Shown: in pieces, positions 1 to 11,296 of the stretch | How the letters are laid out: each line of letters opens with the position of its first letter | How positions within the stretch are numbered: the stretch's first letter is position 1 | From: Yamagishiella unicocca | Lineage: Eukaryota > Chlorophyta > Chlorophyceae > Chlamydomonadales > Volvocaceae | Assembly (NCBI GenBank): GCA_003116995.1 | Contig: BDSL01000022.1 | Span: forward strand, 1,054,001-1,118,000 | Reading direction: 5' to 3' | DNA length: 64,000 nucleotides | Program-made: the position numbers and the translations under genes | The notes under the pieces: generated by a model | What the model was told of the DNA's origin: nothing | Databases searched by the model: none | Seen by the model: only the letters and a program-made list of their open reading frames with translations

Positions 1-1105
1 TGCTGGCGGATTAGGATTGCTGAGCTTGGGATTGAAAGCCGTCCTTGGATTGGGAAATGGCTTGTCCGCTGTGACCGCCGGATAAGTGGATGAGTGCCCG
101 ATGCCCTTCGCAAGATCAGGGTGCCGTGGGTTGAACCTTTCGAATGTGGAGCTAGCACGTGCCAAAACGTCGATTCATTCATCCTTCGGTTGCTGTCGTA
201 CGGAAAGGTTGGAGCCGCGTCGCTCCCCAACTACCACTCTCTGGGTCCCCCCCCCCCTCGCATGTAACGTCTGATTGAGAAGGGCTAGCTGCGGTTTCTG
301 CTCAGTATTGGCACAATGATTTCAGCTCCATGACAGTGTGCCTTTCTTTCTATCTGAACCCAAATGAAGGCGTTCGATGTATTCAGAATTAGGTCGCCGT
401 TTCCCGAACCCTTAATATCTTCCATACAAATGTTTTTTGCGTTTTCTATTCTTCTTTATAGATTGCTCTGGTTAGCGGTCCATGAGCCTCCTGGCTCGTC
501 TGGGCCTTATGATTAATCAATCAATCAAGGATTAGCGTTTCCTTGTCCTGGGTGATCCCGCATAAGTTAGGATATCGTGTATGACGCACGCTCCCAGCGC
601 GACGCCCATACATCACGCCACAAGAACGAGGCTCGTCCCTGCTCGTCCCGTCAGCTGCCTGCGATGCGACCCATAGCTTTCACCCTTCCCTGCGACGGTA
701 ATAACAGCACATATCTGCCTTCCCCGGCCATTCCTACCGCTTCCTTGCATATGTTCAAAAGTGGGGCTGACAGGGGTTCCGTCCCCTGCCCGTCGGTCCG
801 GGCTGCTGGCTGGCCCCACCATTTTTCCGGCTGTGGGCCTTTGCGTGCCTGGGTCGCTCTTTCTCCCGGGGGCCCCGCCCTCTTGGGGCCCTGCGGGATC
901 TCGTGTCCTTTCTCTACGCCGTTTGGGACGTCTGCTAGCTGCTACCGCTGGTTTGTCGTGCGGTAAGGTTGCGGTACAGGGGCCCCCGCTTGTCCTGGGT
1001 TTGCTCGGTGCCTCTGTATCGAGGCCGTCCTGTGCCCTTCGGGCTTCTGCGTGCTGGGTTCAGCCCCGTGAGAGCGGGGGCCACGGACACGGGCCCCTCT
1101 TCTTG

Positions 1106-1231
1106 TTGTAACGGTTACAGTGGGTTCCAGACCAAGAGGTAGAACCATCGGGCGCATCGCCTGACACTGAACAAGACGGAGGAAACAAAAACCGACATGC
1201 ACCGAAACAAAGGCAAACCACCAGAACTTGT
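1106..1231 (+). repeat. Dispersed repeat fragment (transposon-end-like)
   Basis: This segment contains CGGTTACAGTGGGTTCCAG and is matched, inverted, along about 118 bp by 36826-36951. Shorter matches to its end motif lie near 21540, 22420-22447 and 61020-61044. The sequence just upstream (about 1008-1105) resembles 25080-25200. It behaves like the terminal part of a dispersed element; no coding part or terminal-repeat pair was recognised, so the class is unknown. Confidence 0.6.
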
Positions 1232-1777
1232 CCTGGGTTCGCCCGGGCGTTGGGAGGACGCTGTCACGACACACGGCCATGCCATGTAACCACATCTACC
1301 AAACAACGCTAACCGCAGGGCGCAACTCATGCCCTTAGCGTACGGCAATTACCGCACTCTGCACGCGCTGTGATGGTTACTCGCTGTGTCGCGACAGTGG
1401 GGAGGACGCTGTACCGTCGGCAGCGCAACAGTTAGTAGTTAGTAGTTGATTGTCCGTGGAGCTCGGTAGTACAAGTGGGAGCCTTAAGATTGGTTAGGGA
1501 GCCTTCGCCTTACTTCGTTCGGTGCGAAAGGAGCGAGGTCGCAGGTGAGGTGCGGGTGCCATCAGGCGGGCGAGTCCGCAGCAGATGCCTGGCTGCTGTT
1601 GCCCGTTCCGACGGCCGTGTAGGCGCGTAGGTGTGCGTGGGCGTACCCACCGAATGTGCGTGGCGAACCTAACCCATGGCATCCCAAACGGGAGTTACCC
1701 CCCGGCAAGCAACCTACCCCCCGCTAGGTCTTCTTTTGCACCCCCACCCCCCCAGTCACAGGCGCCCGCAGCTAGGT

Positions 1778-1910
1778 GTCCGAAGATAATGCGCCAGCTA
1801 TCCTATCCATGTCGCATCACCGTTTTTTATCACCCCCCCGGGGGTCTGTTCTGAACGGTTTTTTCTGGCATCCACGGGTCTTCGTCAAAACCCCCCGGGG
1901 GTCACAGGCC
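1778..1910 (+). repeat. Copy of the dispersed intron-associated motif (intergenic)
   Basis: This stretch contains GCGCCAGCTATCCTATCC, then a CACCGTTTTTTATC block and a C-run, followed by a second block with CATCCACGGGTCTTCGTC. The same blocks recur just upstream of 3' splice sites in the kinase, eIF3c and SRCR genes. Here it is not in a recognised intron. Confidence 0.6.
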
Positions 1911-2720
1911 AAATCAGGCAACATTCCAGTAGCGCACCTACCCCAGCCAGGAAGCTGGCACGTGTATGCGTGACGACGTGGCGACATGTCGGTCGCATCG
2001 CACTTCGAACAAACGCAGCTCGCTCGGCGAAAGCAAACAGAACAACAGATTTAGATATTAGCCAACCTACCCCACGGCAACCACACGGCAGGTAGCTAGG
2101 GCTAGGTGTCTGTGTGTCGAACCAATAGGCACGCATGGATACGTGCGCGCATCACGTCGTTCACCACCACTGGTACCGTCAAAAGCAGCAGCCGATGTGC
2201 GCTGCCGGCTCACGCCGCCGCCGCCGCAGAAAAGCAAACAAGCAGCAGCAGGGATTAGGCATGAATGATAGGGGAAATATCGTACAGAAACATCAGCATG
2301 TACGGAATTCTGGGCGGTTGATGCAGGTTGATGCACCGCCCATGTTCTGTTTCGCCATCAGCAGGGACTGTCAGCCCCGGTCAGCCTCAGCCGTCGCGTG
2401 ATTGTCCGTCACGCCGGGTAGCTGAGCCTTGCTGAGCTCGCCAAAAAGCTAGTAACCATGAATATGGTTGTACCGGTATGTATGTGCCAGAATGCTGGCG
2501 TCGCGATGAGTCATGCATATGGCCCGCATGGCCGCGAGGCAACGAGTCGGCTCTCGCGACTGTTATCAACTTTCTTATCAAAAATGCTGTGCCTATAAGC
2601 AAGTCGCGTGCTGCGCGCGAGCTGTCCCATGCTGTCCCCACGGTTGGTGGGTCCCAGCTAGCTGCTAATACATGCGTTGCGTTTTCATCTTCGCTCGCTC
2701 GCCCGCTCAAGGCTAGGGCG

Positions 2721-5700
2721 CTAAGCTAGGTCCACGGCGGGCAGGTTGGCGCCCATTTCGTTCCTCTCGTCGCCGCGGTTGTTCATGTCGCCCAGGCCCA
2801 GTAGCCCGTAGAAGTTGTTCTTCCTGCGCAGCACGCACGGCACGGCACGGCACACCTCAAGGCGCACGGTTGAATTATTTCCGTGATTGAGGCGCACGGT
2901 TGAATATTTCCGTTATTCAGACGCACGGTTAAAATTGGTTAATCCGTTTCCGTGGAGTGTCGCGGCACAGCGGTAAATGAATCAGCACACGGCTGGATCC
3001 ATGGGGCCGGATCCATGGGGCCGGATCCATGGGGCCGGATCCATGGGGCCGGATCCATGGGGCCGGATCCATGGGGCCGGATCCACGGGGTTGGGTCCAT
3101 GGGGCCAGAGGCAGGTAGCGAGTGCGATAGTACGAAGGTCGGATGCCGACATCCGCACCTTATCGCCGGCCTGGCGAACAGCGGAAAGCACACGCCCGGC
3201 ACGCATCGCACGAAGTGCTCCGCATGCCCTACCTTGCCCTACCTTACCCTATCTCCCAGCTAGCTGGCTAGCCAGGTATGCGTGAGCAGCTCGGCTTCCG
3301 GCCCAAAATGGGCTGGTGGCTACGTGGAGGGATGAGCGATTGGTTGGTAGCAGCGACCAAGCGCCCCAGTCGCTACCCCACTCCCTCCCGCGCTCCCACC
3401 CGCCCTCCCCCCCAGTCCCCTCCGAGGCGGAGGGCCCCTCTCACCCCCAGCACTTGAGCACCCCGCCTGGCTCCAGCACTGCGCAGCTGCGCCAGTATCC
3501 GCCAGAGATCGCTGTTGCGTTCAAACCCGGACGACCTAGATCCACAGGCCGCAGGGGGGAGCCCATCTCCCCCGGGTGACCCCCTCGGTCCTCACGATCG
3601 CCCTGGCCCAGCTGGCCGTGGACGTTATTCCTGTTTGCGCATACGGCAGGTACAGGATACACAACTACGATAAGCCGCGAGCGAAACCAAAACGTAATGG
3701 ACGAGCACGAAAGGTGCGTGGAAGCAGGCGATGTGACGGGTGGGAGAGAGGGCATGCATGGACTCGTTCGTAACGGACCAGCAGAAGGTAGGGCGAGAGC
3801 TCAGCCTGATGCCAGCTAGGTCAGAGTCGGATGGTCGGAGGAGGAAGGCTGGTGTTTGTTGAGTGGTTGAAGTCGGTTGAGATGGCAAATGCGGTATCCT
3901 CGCAAACCGATTGAGTGTCGAAAGCCACGTATGTCATCAGCACGGTGCTCGCTCCCAAGCAAGCCGCCGACCGATCGAGCGAGCGAGCGGCACCGCAGCA
4001 GCAAACGAGGCGCAGCAGCACTTACATAAAACAGCCAACAACCAACAACTACCACGCACGTGCACGCCATTACGCACCCCCAGCACTTGACGACGCCTCC
4101 GGGGCGCAGCAACGCGCAGCTGTGTTGGTTGCCGGTTGCAATGGCGGTTGCGGTGTAGCCCGGGCCCAGGTCCACAGCCGGCAGCGCAGAGCCCATCTCG
4201 CCGGGCTCGTCGCCGCGCAGCTCAGTGTCCTCGAGACCCAGCTGGCCGTAGTTGTTGTTACTACGTACGGCGGTGCCGTACGAGAATACGTGGGAAAAGG
4301 AAGGGCGATGACGTCATCTCATCGCTCGTCCATCACTTTTGGTGTATGTTACGGTATCCAACCGTTGGCGCCATCATGTGGATACCCACAACCAACCGAA
4401 CGAAGAAACTCACCCTGAGGTTGGTACACCATCTGGCCTGTAACCGTTACAACAACCATCTGGCCTATGTCAGAAGGTCCTAGGTTCGATCTCTGGGCTC
4501 ACCCCCGACTTTGTTTGGGAGCATGAGATTATGGCTAGTTGCTGACAGGTGGAATTTGGGTCACAGTTGATGTGCTGGATTCGCACCCTCGATTGGTGGC
4601 GATTGCTGAACCCTCTGTCTTCGAAAGGAAGTAGGGTGAAATGATGAGGTCGGTTCCTGGTGTTTGGAACCAAATGCACAAAGTTTCGAACACTGGCACC
4701 TCTTGACTTCGGTTCGTGGGGTATACGGTCAGGGCCTTCGGGCCTTACGTCTGTAACAAACAAGTAACAAGTAACCCTCAGCACTTTCCGATGTGTGGGT
4801 AGATGGATAGATGGGTAGGCGGATACATGCATAGATAGATATGTGGATACATGGATAGATAGATATGTGGATACATGGATAGATGGATATGTGGATACAT
4901 GGATATGTGGATACATGGATAGATGGATAGGTGGCCAGATGGGAGAGACAGACTGCCTCCCGCACTCACCCCCAGCACTTTACGATGCCGCCCGGCTGCA
5001 GCAGCGCGCAGACGTGGAAGTAGTGCGCGGACAGAGCCGTGACGGTCAGGCCCCGACCCAGGTCCACGGGGCGCAGAGCGGAGCCCATCTCGCCGGGCTC
5101 GTCACCGCGGGACTCCAGGTCGCCCTGGCCCAGCTGGCCGTAGTCGTTCCTCCTACAGAACAGGACAGGACAGGGCAGGAGTGAATAAGGTAAGGGGGGC
5201 GCGCAGGGGACGGAGGGAGGCGCAACGGGTCCCTCGATAGGCCCGCTCAGCACCCACGCACCCCCAGCACTTGACGATGCTGCCGGGTTGCAGTAGCGCG
5301 CACGTGAACGCCCAGCCAGCCACCACCGCCGTGGCGCTCAGCCCTGGGCCCAGGTCCACCGCCCGCAGGGAGGAGCCCATCTCGCTGGGCAGCATGCCGC
5401 GATCGTCCGTGTCACCCACTCCCAGCTGGCCGTCATGGTTCTCCCTGCACGGTACGGCACGGTACGGTACGGCACGGTACGGAACGAGACAAAGGTCGTT
5501 AGGGAAACATTGGATGTGTGTGTTCAAAACAGGAGAACCAGGGTACGTTTCAAGCGACTGTTTTGTACAGATGGCGAGCGACACGGTTGCGATATGCGTA
5601 ACAGTTGCGATACAGTTGCGATACAGTTACGATACAGTTGCAATACAGTTACGATACAGTTGCGATACAGTTGCGATACGCACCGCTGAACGGCGTACGT

Positions 5701-8700
5701 GAAATGCGTAACGTAGGTGCCTGGGCGCACCATCGAGCAGCGACGATCCGAACTGCAGTCCAGCGGCAGTAATAAAAAATTGAAACGCGCACGTACCCCC
5801 AGCATTTAATGATGCCGCCCGGCTGCAGCAGGGCGCATGTATGGTCGCCGCCTGCCGCCAGCGAGGTGGCGTTCAGCCCCGGGCCTAGGTCCACAGCCGG
5901 CAGCGCCACCCCCATCTCGCCGGGCTCGTCGCCTCGGTCTCCCGAGTCGCCTAGTCCTAGCGCACCATGCCTGTTCGCACTGCAGTTGTTGAAGAAGGTA
6001 GTTTGCGTGCAGCTGGGAATAGGGCGAGTTTGGTGCGTGCCTGGTTTCAGGCGTTTTACGAACCTCACGTCGTCAGCATGCAGCCAACCGAGATATCGTT
6101 CGATGCCAACGAACTAACGCACGTGGGCGGCCAACAACGAACCGCGCCCAGGACACCTGCCCAAGATCGGTACCGTACCGTACCGTACCTTTCCGACACG
6201 CACCGGCGCCGGCTACCAGCTGATACAACACCCCCCTCCCAAGCAACCAACTGCCACTCACCCCCAGCACTTGACAACACTTCCGGGCTGCAGCAGCGCA
6301 CAGTTGTGGTCCCCGCTGGCACTGACGGCCAGTGCGGTGGCCCTCAGCCCCGGGCCCAGGTCCACGGCGGGCAGCGCCTCTCCCATCTCGCCCGGCTCGT
6401 CGCCGATGTCCACCGCCTCCCCGCGACCCAGCTGGCCGAGTCCATTGGACCTGCACGCACGCAGCGGCGGGCGTGCGCCTTGGTTTACTAGTTGTTGGTT
6501 GTTAGTTGCAGTCCAAGTCCCACCGCGCGCAGATGACCGGGTACGAAGCTAATTATTAAAGTAGTAATGGCGATGGAAGGGGTAGGGGCCATCTATCCGC
6601 CGAGGTAGCTAGGGGCCATCTGCCGAGCCATCTGCCGAGCCGAGGTAGGAGCCATCTGCGAAAGACGCTGTGCGGTGGCCAGTGATCGCTCGCTGCTGGT
6701 CATTTTGCGTTGTGTTGTGTTGCCAGCTGTTTTGTGTTACGTAGCGTTGTGTTGCAGCTGTGAGAATGCAACGGCCTAGCAGCAGATAGGTGTGGTCCCG
6801 GTCACCAACATGTAAAAGCAACGGACGAACCAGGCGGCGGCGGCTGAGGAGGAAATCTAAGTCTGTTACGTCGTTTACGGCGGAACATGGGCCTTGCGCG
6901 CGCGGTGCGCACGCACAGACATTCGATGGTGGGCGCTTCCTGGGAGGGGTGCACGAAGGCCAGGTGGACAGGCAGGCAGCGGAGGAAAGCGACGTCTACG
7001 GAAGCTTCTCCCCTCCTGGTTCCTCCCGTCTCACCCGAAGCACTTGACCTCTCCCCTGGCGGGCGAGAGCACGCAGGTGTGCAGCAGGCCGATGCCCAGG
7101 GTGGACGAGCTCACGCCTGGGAGGGAGGGGGAGGGGGCGGGGGAGGGAAGAAAGGGAGTTTGGAGTGGTCGGTAAGACATACGAGACATCGCGTCATCTA
7201 TCCATGGAAGCTAATATATCCATGGAAGCTACATACGTACGGCAGGTCCATCTAGCGCCGGCTACCTGGCTGCTGGGGCACGTGTATGAGCGAGCCAACC
7301 AGCAGCTACGAGCGATCAAGCGATTAAGGTGAGGACTGCACCGTGAACTAAGTTACGCTAGCCGCTCATCAGCCACAACCAGTGGCCTGCAAGCAGCTGC
7401 AAAGTCCACACGGCATACCCTGAGCGAAGGGCATCCTTGGCGGTGGGAACGGGGGCCGCGGCTGTAGAGTTGGCGGTGGAATTGGCGGTGGAAGTGGCGG
7501 CGGCGTTGGCGGCGGTGTTGGCGGCGGTGTTGGCGGTGGTGATGGTGGTGGGTACGGTGGGGGATTGGGTGGTGGGTATGGCGGGGGTGATGGCGGTGGG
7601 TACGGTGGTGGTGTCGTAGGCAGGGTTGGTGGTGAATTTGGTGGTGGGTACGGTGGGGGAGTTGGAGGCGGGGTTGCTGGGGGAGTCGGCGATGGCATCG
7701 GCATCGGCATTGGCGATGGCGATGGCGGCGGCACCGGTGGTGGGATTTGTGGCGGCGCTGGTGGCGAGGGTGACATTGGAGTTGGCGGTGGGGGTGAGAG
7801 GGGTGATGGCGGTGAAGGTGGTGGGGGCCTCGTTGGAAAGGTCGGCGGTGGCGTGGGGGGTGACATCGGCGGCGGCGTCGGTGGCGACGATGGCGGTGGG
7901 CTTGGTGGTGGGCTTGGTGGTGGGGATGGCGGTGGGGATGGCGGTGATGGGGATGGCCGTGAAGGAGGTGGTGGGTTGGGCAGTCTGGGCGGCGGCCTGG
8001 GTCGGCGAGACCCTGAAGTAATGGGCGAAGCAGCAGCAGCACTCGTATGCAGCCATACATGCAGGGGAATCGACGTTGCGTGGTGCCGGGTGTCAGGTCC
8101 CATCCGCGATTGGCTAGCACTGCCGCGGGGAGCGCGAGCGTGTTACGAGAAACGCGGACGGCTGGCATGGCTGCGTGGATGGATGGCGCCGGGGACGGCT
8201 GGTGGATGGATGGATGGCGCCTTCCCTCGGGCAGGCAGCATGCTTGTACGGCGGCCAGCGGCCATTCTGCACGATGCGGGCCTACCAGGTAACCCTGCCT
8301 GGAGCCGTTACCGTATCAAACTGTAACCGATAACGAACACTTCCGAAGAAAGATCGCACAATCAAGCTCACCAGCCAAGTAATCTGTCAGCCCGCCGCCC
8401 TGGAGTACGTATTCAAGAACTGACGTTGTTTCCTGCGAGCCCACCTCCCGCCCCATTAAGGGTTTCCTCTCCAACCCTCAACCTCGGCGCTGCACGTTCA
8501 GCAGGGCGGACATCACTCCAGGCAGCTCAGCTATACACACGCTCGCTCTTACCCGCAGGAGGTGGCCGGAATTGGGGCCGGGGGGACGGAGGGTGAGGTG
8601 ATGGCGGGTGGGGTGATCGCGGTCGGGGGGATGGCGGTCGAGGGGATGGCGGGGGGGAACCTGGGGTAAATACACAGCGGGAAGAAATCCCCTCAGTCCA

Positions 8701-10688
8701 TGGCCGTGCGTCCGTAACGAAGGTAATCGAGCGATAATTGTGTTGATAATGGAGCGGCGTTGCCTTTTTAGGACCATCCCATCGGGGCTAGCTAGGATGC
8801 GAAAGCCCCAAGCCCCCGCCGGCACTTGCCTAACGGAGGCGGCTGAGCTTGCGGCTGAGGCCCGGGGAGTGGTGGCGATCGTGAACCTGGGGGTACCGCA
8901 AAACAACATGCATGCAGAAATTCGCTCATCAGTTCGCTGCGACATAACATATCACGCGCAGCCATCGAGCGCCTGCTCCTACCTGTGCAGCTGACGCCGA
9001 CGTCCTGGTCAAAAGATAGCAGACATACATGAAGGCGGGGGTGGCATAAAAGACGGTTACACGACATGGGTAGGATAGCTGGCGCATCGTTGGTGCAATG
9101 AAGGCGGGGAGTGGGGGACACAGGGCGAGGGGCCACCCAGCCATCAGCGCAGGGCAGGGCACCAGGTAGTATTGGCGCTCGTGCAGGAACTACCTTTCCG
9201 AACGCTATATGCACGTATGTATGCGGAAGCTGCAACCAAGCAATCCGCGGCGGCACGCCGCGGCGTCCCGTTCCTTGCACGCCTGGAAACAAATGGAACA
9301 CCACCGTACGGCCACATACAGCTACTGGTACGTGTCTTTCGTCGTGGGTTGTAGCACAGACGTTTGACAGGTGTTTGTGGGCCTGCGTGCCTGTGTGCCT
9401 GCGCAACCGCAAGCAGGAGCGAGGGCGATCTATCGACCCACCTCATCGTGGTCGCACTCCTGGACCCACAGGCCGTTGGAGCCGCACTGGTAGAGGTGCT
9501 GGTGCAGTTGGGCGTCGCAGCGTATGTCATCCTACGGGCGTACGTGAAGTAAGGAAAGAAGACGTATGGGTACATACATGCAGGGCCGCGCACGGAGGAA
9601 GCCACGTACGTCGTAGGTACTAGCAGGCATCCTATACAAAAGTAAGACGTACGGCAGGTAGCGAGCGGCACGGAGGAGGAAGCCAGCTCGCCCACAAAAC
9701 GCCATTATTCTCCGATAGCAAATTTGCATGAGGAAACAGGTAGGCGCAGACGCGCGCCTTTCGCGATAGGAGTCGCCAGCTGCTGTTCGGAAGTAAGGTG
9801 GTTGTGCGGCGTTGCAGCAAATAAACCGGTCCACGCACGGGCTATCGGCTCACCAACAGAATGGGGCCGGAGCCGCCTCCCCAGCCCTTGATCACAGTGC
9901 CCGACGAGTAGCCCAGCTCGCGGCACACCACTCCGGCGGCGACGTCGTCAAAGTAGTTGTCGCTGCGAGCGAGTACGACAGACGTGCGAAAGCGGTAACA
10001 AGGAATAACCGCCGGCCCTGGTTGGTGTTCGTGACCCGATGGCCTACCAACCAACCAACCAATTAACAACCCTACCAAAAGACCAGGGGTTAAGGAGATG
10101 ACTTTCTTAGCCTAACGAGGCCTATAGAGGTTCTTAGACCAGGCGCCGCCCTTAGAGAGACCACAGGCGACGAGGTCGACACACAGGTTGTATGCGCCCA
10201 CCATGAAGAGGCCGCCGCTTAGTAAGCCAAAAACATTCTTACGCGGGGTTAACCAGCACACTTCCCTTAGCGGCTAGGTGCACCGGTATGAACACGCTAT
10301 TGGGGTCAGACGCTTTCATTGCATCTGGCGCATGATGCCAGCCACCATATGATGCCACCATGTAGGTCGGTGATGAATGAAGCTATCGGTTGTTTTAGCG
10401 GCCATGTTCCTGACCTCGTCGGACACGGCAAGCCTTGTCCGACAAGTCAATAAAGAAACCAAGTAAGACTGCTCGCTCCATGACGTCATGGCCTACAACC
10501 GAAACAGCTTCCAGCGCCAGAGTCCGAGCAGGTCGCAGCGCGGAGCATACATAGCCCCGGCAGCCAGCCACAGTGTCCATCCACTTACCAGATGGTTCCC
10601 CACTGTCGGCCATCGAACATCTCCACACGGCCCTCGTTAGGAGTCCTGCCGTCCGCTAGGCGAACCCGGTACAGCGTGCATAGGCTCT
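2721..10688 (-). CDS. SRCR domain / proline-rich linker / RCC1-like propeller protein, 5' end incomplete
   Basis: Fourteen exons assemble with consistent GT-AG junctions into 770 codons plus stop (2721-2723): 10688-10589, 9962-9854, 9531-9442, 9004-8983, 8660-8553, 8012-7419, 7116-7035, 6450-6262, 5979-5797, 5444-5262, 5152-4970, 4260-4078, 3630-3445, 2823-2721. Exons 1-4 encode one group-A-type SRCR domain with six cysteines (WGTIC, VVC, IRC, YQC, QEC, VSC). Exons 5-6 encode a proline-rich linker; exon 6 is 594 nt of SPPP/TPPP/YPPP repeats typical of hydroxyproline-rich algal wall proteins. The remaining exons encode RCC1-like blades ending in KCWG. The protein is presumably secreted or on the surface, binding an unknown ligand. 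The signal-peptide exon seen in the plus-strand paralogue was not found upstream, where a minisatellite starts at the first acceptor. The gene could be 5'-truncated or have a distant first exon. Expression is unknown. Confidence 0.8.
2994..3105. repeat. 14-bp tandem repeat in the last intron of the minus SRCR gene
   Basis: About six perfect copies of GGATCCATGGGGCC are followed by two degenerate ones, between the exons ending at 3445 and starting at 2823. The unit carries overlapping BamHI- and NcoI-type sites. Apparent open frames across it are repeat artefacts. Confidence 0.9.
4795..4940. repeat. GATA/GATG-rich microsatellite in an intron
   Basis: Degenerate GATAGATATGTGGATACATG units lie in the minus-gene intron just after the donor at 4969. 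The plus-strand paralogue has the complementary CTATCCAT array at about 19371-19400 in the equivalent intron, so the array start predates or was copied with the duplication. Confidence 0.85.
5581..5683. repeat. 11-bp tandem repeat in an intron
   Basis: Repeated ACAGTTGCGAT-type units with small variants lie in the intron between the exons starting at 5444 and ending at 5797 of the minus SRCR gene. Confidence 0.85.
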
Positions 10689-10693
10689 CTGCG

Positions 10694-11296
10694 GCAGCCA
10701 GCAGGTCAGGCAGCCAGCAGGTCAGGCAGCCAGCAGGTCAGGCAGCCAGCAAGTCAGGCAGCCAGCAGGTCAGGCAGCCAGCAGGTCAGGCAGCCAGCAA
10801 GTCAGGCAGCCAGCAGGTCAGGAAGCCAGCAGGTCAGGCAGCCAGCAGGTCAGGCAGCCAGCAAGTCAGGCAGCCAGCAGGTCAGGCAGCCAGCAGGTCA
10901 GGCAGCCAGCAGGTCAGGCAGCCAGCAGGTCAGGCAGCCAGCAGGTCAGGCAGCCAGCAAGTCAGGCAGCCATCAGGTCAGGCAGCCATCAGGTCAGGCA
11001 GCCAGCAGGTCAGGCAGCCAGCAGGTCAGGCAGCCAGCAGGTCAGGCAGCCAGCAGGTCAGGCAGCCAGCAAGTCAGGCAGCCATCAGGTCAGGCAGCCA
11101 TCAGGTCAGGCAGCCAGCAGGTCAGGCAGCCAGCAGGTCAGGCAGCCAGCAGGTCAGGCAGCCAGCAAGTCAGGCAGCCAGCAAGTCAGGCAGCCAGCAG
11201 GTCAGGCAGCCAGCAGGTCAGGCAGCCAGCAGGTCAGGCAGCCAGCAGGTCAGGCAGCCAGCAAGTCAGGCAGCCAGCAGGTCAGGCAGCCAGCCG
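10694..11296. repeat. 16-bp minisatellite, about 38 copies
   Basis: Units of CAGGCAGCCAGCAGGT, with G/A and C/T variants, run head to tail to within a few bases of the 3' splice site (10691-10689) of the first recognised exon of the minus gene. Read on the minus strand each unit contains CTGAC, a branch-point-like pentamer. Because 16 is not divisible by 3, all plus frames read the same Gln/Ala/Gly/Ser/Arg string; I do not treat that as a gene. Confidence 0.95.

Larger units (their letters stand above)
1..2720. other. Non-coding flank with a dispersed repeat fragment
   Basis: No open frame here has recognisable protein similarity or plausible splice structure. The stretch lies downstream of the minus-strand SRCR gene and should include its 3' untranslated region. 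I found no TTACA (minus-strand TGTAA) close below the stop; the nearest clear one is inside the repeat near 1116. Two recognisable items sit here: a dispersed repeat fragment (about 1008-1231) and a copy of the intron-associated motif (about 1778-1910). Confidence 0.6.

Noticed and set aside
4480..4500. tRNA B-box-like GGTTCGATC
   Set aside because: No cloverleaf could be drawn around it; at most a SINE remnant.
7565..8326. Glycine-rich open frame on the plus strand
   Set aside because: It is the complement of the proline-rich linker exon of the minus SRCR gene, whose splice sites match its paralogue.
10694..11296. Possible CRISPR-like array
   Set aside because: The 16-bp units are directly contiguous with no unique spacers, in eukaryotic nuclear DNA.
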